64,000 bases of DNA. Origin: Otariodibacter oris (GTDB lineage: Bacteria > Pseudomonadota > Gammaproteobacteria > Enterobacterales > Pasteurellaceae). The stretch is taken from the NCBI RefSeq assembly GCF_009684715.1, contig NZ_CP016604.1:1069262-1133261 (forward strand), in the 5' to 3' direction. The notes beneath the pieces were generated by a model, which worked only from the letters and a program-made list of their open reading frames with translations, was not told the DNA's origin and searched no databases. Position 1 is the first letter of the stretch. Every line of letters begins with the position of its first letter. The position numbers and the translations under genes were made by a program. This document shows positions 59,366 to 64,000 of the stretch, piece after piece.

Positions 59366-59574
59366 CTGCAGTTACGAGCAAATTCAGCCCATAATTCTCC
59401 TTGAGTTTCCCCATTATAAAATTTACTAGCTTCTTTACGACAAGTTCTATAAACTTCCCTTTCCTTATCAGACATTTTAAACCCATGCTCCCAAAACCAC
59501 ATCAAAGGATCTTTACCCGTTATACAACCACTTAATACAGAACAAGATATTACTAAAATAAAAAAACGCTTCAT
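59347..59574 (-). CDS. Lipoprotein, putative immunity protein (75 residues, copy 1)
   Basis: The signal MKRFFILVISCSVLSGC has lipobox LSGC; the mature part reads DPLMWFWEHGFKMSDKEREV, with CRKEASKFY and NCRKEKGY. About two thirds of residues are identical to the next gene. AAGGAG lies before the ATG, right after a toxin tail. Changes cluster after residue 40, the likely toxin-contact face (inference). Confidence 0.7.
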   Translation of the reverse strand: MKRFFILVISCSVLSGCITGKDPLMWFWEHGFKMSDKEREVYRTCRKEASKFYNGETQGELWAEFARNCRKEKGY

Positions 59575-59585
59575 TTCATAACTCC

Positions 59586-59710
59586 TTAATTTTTATTTGG
59601 CTTAATTAGAATTGGTAGTGATGGATTATCTTTTATACCCTTAGGATCCCACTTTTTATCAAAATCATCAAAATAAGGATTTTTAATTTCTTTAATAGCC
59701 TTTTTCTTCT
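59586..59710 (-). pseudogene. Toxin tail upstream of lipoprotein copy 1
   Basis: The frame KKKAIKEIKNPYFDDFDKKW then DPKGIKDNPSLPILIKPNKN ends at TAA 59586-59588. Its beginning overlaps the end of lipoprotein copy 2 in another phase, so it has no room for the rest of a toxin. It is the best preserved of the SLPxLxxP tails. Confidence 0.65.
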
Positions 59711-59919
59711 AGACACTTATAAACAACTTCATACCATAACTCTGATTGAGTTTTGTAATCATACAATTTATGAGCTTCATCATGACAAGTGTGATAAGCT
59801 TCTCTTTCCTTATCAGACATTTTAAACCCATTATTCCAAAACCAAACAAGAGGATCTCTACTAGTCATACAACCACTTAGTACAAAAAAAGATATTACTA
59901 AAATAAAAAAACGCTTCAT
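59692..59919 (-). CDS. Lipoprotein, putative immunity protein (75 residues, copy 2)
   Basis: The signal MKRFFILVISFFVLSGC has lipobox LSGC; the mature part reads DPLVWFWNNGFKMSDKEREA with CHDEAHKLYDYKTQ and KCLEEKGY. It is the diverged duplicate of 59347-59574. The upstream toxin tail (59931-60022) and AAGGAG are shared with copy 1. Confidence 0.7.
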   Translation of the reverse strand: MKRFFILVISFFVLSGCMTSRDPLVWFWNNGFKMSDKEREAYHTCHDEAHKLYDYKTQSELWYEVVYKCLEEKGY

Positions 59920-59930
59920 TTCATAACTCC

Positions 59931-60022
59931 TTAATTTTTATTTGGCTTAATTAGAATTGGTAGTGATGGATTATCTTTTATACCCTTAGGATCCCACTTT
60001 TTATCGCACTGAAAAAGATAAA
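59931..60022 (-). pseudogene. Toxin tail upstream of lipoprotein copy 2
   Basis: The frame YLFQCDKKWDPKGIKDN then PSLPILIKPNKN ends at 59931-59933. It equals the tail at 59586-59710 up to DKKW and then breaks off at the 92-bp uptake-signal repeat. Confidence 0.6.
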
Positions 60023-60024
60023 CT

Positions 60025-60116
60025 TACAACAAAGCGGTGAGTTCCGCTTTTATTTTTGCAAAATTTCAGCAACAACTCACCGCTTGTATGTCAAGGCTAG
60101 TTTCGGTATTTTTTAT
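60025..60116. repeat. 92-bp repeat with Apl-type uptake-signal hairpin, copy 2
   Basis: Nearly identical to 57955-58046, with the 12-bp stem at 60032-60043 and 60074-60085. It includes the end of the 58027-58401-type gene (the codons for KYRN) as non-coding sequence behind the stop of 60113-60529, which shows that it was copied here. Confidence 0.8.
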
Positions 60117-60529
60117 TCAACCTTTTCTTGCTTAATGATCTTACCTTTTTCATACAAAATTCTACTCATCAATTTTCCTTGTGGCGTATAGCCATAAGAC
60201 CATCCATCAACTAATCCATCTTTTAGTACAGTATGAGATTGCAATTGTCCATTAGGGTAATACACATCAGCATATCTGTTAAATTTTCCGTTCTCAACAT
60301 AGCTTTTAAAGACTAGCCCGTTCGAACTTGTCGTTTCAAATTCACCCTCTGGTGTATTAGGGGGGACTTGAGGAGTATTAAAAGACTTTGTAGATTGTTC
60401 TTGTTCGATAGGTTTAGCATAATCTGGTGTTAATCCTAAGCTGTCCGAAATCTCTACATACTTTTGAGCAAATCCTGTACACCCACTCATTAATATACAA
60501 GCCGATACCATCAAGACCTTTTTCATCAT
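60113..60529 (-). CDS. Lipoprotein with MORN-type repeats, putative immunity protein
   Basis: The 138-residue protein has the signal MMKKVLMVSACILMSGC with lipobox MSGC, a spacer, and then two to three MORN-variant repeats: DVYYPNGQLQSHTVLKDGLV and GWSYGYTPQGKLMSRILYEK. Such repeats occur in YwqK-type antitoxin-like proteins and in immunity proteins. It is the first gene of the array after maeB. No toxin piece is seen before it. Function inferred. Confidence 0.65.
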   Translation of the reverse strand: MMKKVLMVSACILMSGCTGFAQKYVEISDSLGLTPDYAKPIEQEQSTKSFNTPQVPPNTPEGEFETTSSNGLVFKSYVENGKFNRYADVYYPNGQLQSHTVLKDGLVDGWSYGYTPQGKLMSRILYEKGKIIKQEKVE

Positions 60530-60567
60530 AACCTCACTTTAATTTATAGTTCTATATCAGATACAAA

Positions 60568-60614
60568 ATCTGCACCTTATCAATCAGTTAGAACAAATCG
60601 ATTAAGGTGCAGAT
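60568..60614 (-). terminator. Terminator of maeB
   Basis: ATCTGCACCTTA at 60568-60579 pairs with TAAGGTGCAGAT at 60603-60614 with a 23-base loop; on the minus strand TTTTGTATC follows. It separates maeB from the toxin array. Confidence 0.75.
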
Positions 60615-60644
60615 ATTATTTTTTAGCAATTAAGAAAAGCTAAC

Positions 60645-62918
60645 TTATTTTATTGATTGAGCTTCTACTGCTGCAAATGCCACCATATTAATAATACGAC
60701 GCACAGATGCTACTGGTGTCAATATATGAGCCGATTTTTTAACCCCCATTAAAATTGGACCAACAGTGATTGCTGTTGTTGTCGCACGTAATAAATTATA
60801 GCTGATACGAGCCGATTCAACATTTGGCATAATGAGTAGATTTGCTGAACCTTTTAAGGTACTTTCTGGCATGTATTCGTTACGTAATTTTTCAGATAAT
60901 GCTAAATCGCCATGCATTTCACCATCAATCATTAAGCTTGGATCACGCTGTTTCACAATTTCAAGCACTTCACGCATTTTTGGCGCACCTAATGAATTAG
61001 ATGAGCCAAAATTAGAGTGTGAAACTAACGCGACAGCAGGTTCAATACCAAAGCGTTTAACTTCTTCTGCAGCCATGAGTGCAATTTCTGCAAGTTCTTC
61101 TGCAGTAGGATTTGCATTTACATAAGTATCTGTCATAAATACATTACCCATTGGTAATACTAAACTATTTAATGCAGCAGGTACTTTCACACCTTCTTTT
61201 AAGCCGATAACATCTAAAATAGTGTCTAAGTGACGGCTATATGTGCCAAATAAACCACACACCATACCATCTGCGTATCCCATTTCAACAAGTAATGAGG
61301 CGATAGTTGTAGTATTAGAAGTGGTTACACGTTTAGCTATTTCTACTGTGACACCTTTACGGCTCATTAATTGATAATAGCGTTTCCATAATTGCTCATG
61401 ACGTTCGTCTTGTTCATTGTTTACAATTTCAAAATCAACACCAGCTTCAATTCTTAGTCCTAGTTTTTTAATACGTGAAGTAATAACAGCAGGACGTCCA
61501 ATTAAAATTGGATATGCCAAGCCCATAGATACAATATCTTGTGTTGCGTGTAAAACACGAGCATCTTCACCTTCTGCTAATACAATACGTTGTTTATTTG
61601 CTTTAGCTTGGCTGAAGATTGGACGCATAAATAGGCTTGTTTTGTAAACGAACTGAGTCAATTTATCTGCATAAGCATCCCAATCTGTGATTGGTCGAGT
61701 TGCCACACCTGATTCAACAGCGGCTTTTGCAACTGCTGGTGCAATACGAACAATTAAACGTGGATCAAATGGGCGTGGAATAATATATTCAGGTCCAAAT
61801 TCTGTACCTTCACCACCATAAGCAGACGTTACAACGTCACTTTGTTCTTCTAACGCTAAATCAGCGATAGCGTAAACTGCCGCACGTTTCATCTCTTCAT
61901 TAATTGTGGTTGCACCAACATCCAATGCCCCTCTAAAGATGAATGGGAAACAAAGTACGTTATTTACTTGGTTTGGATAGTCAGAACGACCTGTACAAAT
62001 AATCGCATCAGGGCGTGCAGCTTTTGCTTCCGGTGGCGTAATTTCTGGATCTGGGTTAGCTAAGGCAAGAATGAGAGGATGAGCAGCCATCGTCTTAACC
62101 ATTTCTGGTGTTAAAGCCCCTGCTGCTGAGCAACCTAAGAAAATATCTGCATTTGGAATTGCATCGCCTAAGGTTCTCCATCCATTATCTTCAATCGCGT
62201 AGAATTTTTTGGTTTCGTCCATACGATCATCACGATCTTTATAGATCACCCCTTTTGAATCGCACACGACGATATTTTCACGTTTCATGCCTAAAGATAA
62301 TAATAAATTTAAACATGCAATGGATGCCGCACCCGCACCTGATGCAACTAAACGTACGTCTTCAATTTTCTTATCAATCACTCTTAATGCATTAATAACA
62401 GCTGCCGCACTGATAATCGCTGTACCATGTTGGTCATCATGGAATACAGGAATCTTCATTTTTTCGCGTAATTTCTTTTCAATATAAAAACATTCTGGCG
62501 CTTTGATATCTTCAAGGTTGACACCACCAAATGTTGGTTCTAGCGCTGCGATGATATCAACAAGTTTGTCAGGATCTTTTTCATCAACTTCAATATCAAA
62601 TACATCCACTCCGGCAAACTTCTTAAACAATACTCCTTTACCTTCCATTACAGGCTTACCCGCTAAAGCACCGATATTTCCTAATCCCAAAACTGCAGAA
62701 CCATTAGAAATAACTGCGACTAAATTTCCTTTTGCTGTATATTTATAGGCGGCTAAAGGATCAGCTTTAATTTCTAAGCAAGGTTCCGCTACCCCTGGTG
62801 AATAAGCCAAAGCAAGATCTCGCTGTGTTGCTAGTGATTTAGTTGGCGCAACCTCAATTTTTCCTGGAACTGGAAATTCGTGAAAATCTAAAGCAGCTTG
62901 GCGTAATTGTTCGTCCAT
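60645..62918 (-). CDS. maeB: NADP-dependent malic enzyme (malic / phosphotransacetylase-like fusion)
   Basis: The 757-residue protein has an N-terminal malic enzyme (about 1-430: [66 protein letters not shown]) and a C-terminal phosphate acetyltransferase-like domain (about 430-757: [34 protein letters not shown]). It converts malate to pyruvate with NADPH; the C-terminal domain is regulatory in E. coli MaeB. It is divergent from ilvI. Confidence 0.97.
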   Translation of the reverse strand: MDEQLRQAALDFHEFPVPGKIEVAPTKSLATQRDLALAYSPGVAEPCLEIKADPLAAYKYTAKGNLVAVISNGSAVLGLGNIGALAGKPVMEGKGVLFKKFAGVDVFDIEVDEKDPDKLVDIIAALEPTFGGVNLEDIKAPECFYIEKKLREKMKIPVFHDDQHGTAIISAAAVINALRVIDKKIEDVRLVASGAGAASIACLNLLLSLGMKRENIVVCDSKGVIYKDRDDRMDETKKFYAIEDNGWRTLGDAIPNADIFLGCSAAGALTPEMVKTMAAHPLILALANPDPEITPPEAKAARPDAIICTGRSDYPNQVNNVLCFPFIFRGALDVGATTINEEMKRAAVYAIADLALEEQSDVVTSAYGGEGTEFGPEYIIPRPFDPRLIVRIAPAVAKAAVESGVATRPITDWDAYADKLTQFVYKTSLFMRPIFSQAKANKQRIVLAEGEDARVLHATQDIVSMGLAYPILIGRPAVITSRIKKLGLRIEAGVDFEIVNNEQDERHEQLWKRYYQLMSRKGVTVEIAKRVTTSNTTTIASLLVEMGYADGMVCGLFGTYSRHLDTILDVIGLKEGVKVPAALNSLVLPMGNVFMTDTYVNANPTAEELAEIALMAAEEVKRFGIEPAVALVSHSNFGSSNSLGAPKMREVLEIVKQRDPSLMIDGEMHGDLALSEKLRNEYMPESTLKGSANLLIMPNVESARISYNLLRATTTAITVGPILMGVKKSAHILTPVASVRRIINMVAFAAVEAQSIK

Positions 62919-63283
62919 AGTCTTATCCTCAATAATTATTTACATACACTAAAAATTTTTGACATTTTACCTGAAACCCAAAATTGATTTTGTGACACAT
63001 GTCTAATTTTTCAGAATTTATGAACTCTTAATTCGTCCTTAAAACAAAAATTTTTATAAAAATAAATATTTTATAAAATATATTAAAATTAAATTAAAAG
63101 AGTATAAATATAATATTATTTAAAATTAAATGCTAAATATTTAAAATATACAATATATTAATCCAAAAAATACCAAAAAAATTAAATTGCAGAGACTAGA
63201 CAATATGAAATTTTTCTTGCAGAATCCAAAACAAGATTGTAAATAAAACGTTAAATAATAATGTGGTATGAGTGGAGGATTTA
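62919..63283. other. AT-rich intergenic region between maeB and ilvI
   Basis: The 365 bases contain no convincing gene; the block 63040-63180 is almost purely A and T with long A and T tracts. It must hold both divergent promoters. ilvIH in enterobacteria is controlled by Lrp at AT-rich sites, so a global regulator may bind here. AGTGGAGG lies just before the ilvI ATG. Confidence 0.5.
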
Positions 63284-64000
63284 ATGAAAAAACTTTCTGG
63301 TGCAGAAATGGTAGTGCAATCCTTGCGTGATGAAGGCGTTGAGTACGTTTTTGGTTACCCGGGTGGTTCTGTTCTTGATGTCTATGATGCAATTCACACG
63401 TTAGGTGGGATAAAACATGTGTTAGTGCGTCATGAACAAGGTGCTGTACATATGGCAGATGGCTATGCTCGAGCGACAGGTAAAGTGGGATGTGTGTTAG
63501 TTACATCGGGACCAGGCGCAACAAATGCCATTACAGGTATTGCAACTGCCTATTCTGATTCTATTCCTCTTGTGGTGTTTTCTGGGCAAGTACCATCTAG
63601 TTTAATTGGTTCAGACGCATTTCAGGAATGTGATATGGTGGGAATTTCACGTCCTGTTGTAAAACACAGTTTCTTAGTCAAAAATGCAGAAGATATTCCT
63701 GAAATCATCAAAAAAGCCTTTTATATTGCATCAACAGGCAGACCCGGACCTGTCGTAATTGATTTACCGAAAGATGTGGTGAATCCAGCGAATAAATTTA
63801 ATTATCACTACCCTAAAGAGATTAAATTACGATCTTATAATCCAACGGTACAAGGTCATAAAGGACAGATAAAAAAAGCCTTAAAAGCGATTTTAGTGGC
63901 GAAAAAACCTGTGCTATATGTGGGGGGCGGAGTTGTTATTGGGGAAGCAAGTGCACAAGTGACTGAATTTGCCCAAAAACTAAACCTACCTGTAACAAGT
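63284..64000 (+). CDS. ilvI: Acetolactate synthase III large subunit, N-terminal part
   Basis: The frame opens at an ATG 7 bases after GGAGG and runs off the window with 239 codons. [34 protein letters not shown], the thiamine-diphosphate Glu in [20 protein letters not shown], and [17 protein letters not shown] identify the ThDP-binding N-terminal domain of a biosynthetic acetolactate synthase. The sequence matches IlvI more than IlvB or IlvG. It catalyses the first common step in branched-chain amino-acid synthesis. Confidence 0.95.
   Translation, partial: MKKLSGAEMVVQSLRDEGVEYVFGYPGGSVLDVYDAIHTLGGIKHVLVRHEQGAVHMADGYARATGKVGCVLVTSGPGATNAITGIATAYSDSIPLVVFSGQVPSSLIGSDAFQECDMVGISRPVVKHSFLVKNAEDIPEIIKKAFYIASTGRPGPVVIDLPKDVVNPANKFNYHYPKEIKLRSYNPTVQGHKGQIKKALKAILVAKKPVLYVGGGVVIGEASAQVTEFAQKLNLPVTS

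Larger units (their letters stand above)
59316..60006 (-). repeat. Tandem duplication, 345-bp unit, two copies
   Basis: Units of 345 bases repeat at 59316-59660 and 59661-60006. The flanks are almost identical (CATCAAAATAAGGATTTTTA at 59321 and 59666; the toxin tail and lipoprotein start at 59576-59661 and 59921-60006), while the lipoprotein interiors differ at about one residue in three. Confidence 0.8.

Noticed and set aside
59304..59486. 60-codon frame in the lipoprotein array
   Set aside because: Its first half is the shadow of the 59347-59574 lipoprotein; only its tail (KKAIKEIKNPYFDD) is meaningful and is listed as a toxin remnant.
53291..60529. CRISPR array or integron cassette array as the explanation of the repeats
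   Set aside because: Repeats are few, of different kinds and lengths, and contain coding sequence; there are no short regular spacers, no attC-like sites and no integrase in the block.
63141..63392. Minus-strand frame across the ilvI start
   Set aside because: It runs opposite the conserved ilvI N-terminus and the AT-rich promoter; no homology seen.

Overview
The window is chromosomal DNA of a gamma-proteobacterium of the family Pasteurellaceae. The sequence is AT-rich. The housekeeping proteins are close to those of Haemophilus, Actinobacillus and E. coli, and gene order is shared with enterobacteria: bioD-mlc; tRNA-Arg(UCU) beside folD; rplM-rpsI beside zapG; tRNA-fMet-rimP-nusA-infB-rbfA-truB; nfsA-rimK; mukFEB. 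Copies of the uptake-signal core AAGCGGT, often in inverted pairs acting as terminators, are spread through the whole window. This is the Actinobacillus pleuropneumoniae (Apl) type of signal, not the Haemophilus influenzae (Hin) type AAGTGCGGT. A species name cannot be given from this evidence.

Layout. 1-2738: bioD (cut by the window edge), the glucose repressor Mlc, and RNase D. 2739-4330: a lone coiled-coil membrane protein, then a decayed tyrosine-recombinase end abutting tRNA-Arg and tRNA-Pro, i.e. the scar of an integrated element. 4487-13734: folD, a zinc-ribbon protein, fieF, a lipoprotein, yaaA, rpsI-rplM, zapG, accD-folC and an aspartate-type aminotransferase. 13842-21463: a lytic transglycosylase and the translation operon. 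21567-29135: glpX, serC, pepP, mazG, cpxRA and a Nif3 protein. 29195-34596: the TCA cycle genes gltA, acnB and icd. 34782-40735: metF with a MetJ operator, tRNA-Asn, moeB, hemW and the serine-use genes sdaA-sdaC. 40996-53030: mukFEB, nfsA-rimK, trpR-mtgA, lolA, small secreted proteins, cspD and an AhpD-like protein. 60645-64000: maeB and the start of ilvI.

The unusual part is 53291-60529, all on the minus strand between maeB and the AhpD-like gene. It is an array of broken polymorphic-toxin (CdiA/FhaB-type) C-terminal pieces, each followed by a small immunity-like gene: lipoproteins, small membrane proteins and one larger soluble protein. No cdiB and no full-length cdiA are present. Two 258-bp direct repeats carry the end of a HINT pre-toxin domain and the start of the same toxin. 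A 345-bp toxin-tail plus lipoprotein unit is tandemly duplicated. Inverted uptake-signal pairs punctuate the array, and two of these are of the foreign Hin type. The best reading is an immunity-gene archive built by recombination and probably by natural transformation. This is an inference.

Working together, the core genes cover ribosome and translation-factor synthesis, folate and one-carbon metabolism (folD, folC, metF), a TCA segment, serine degradation, envelope stress control (cpxRA) and chromosome organisation (mukFEB).
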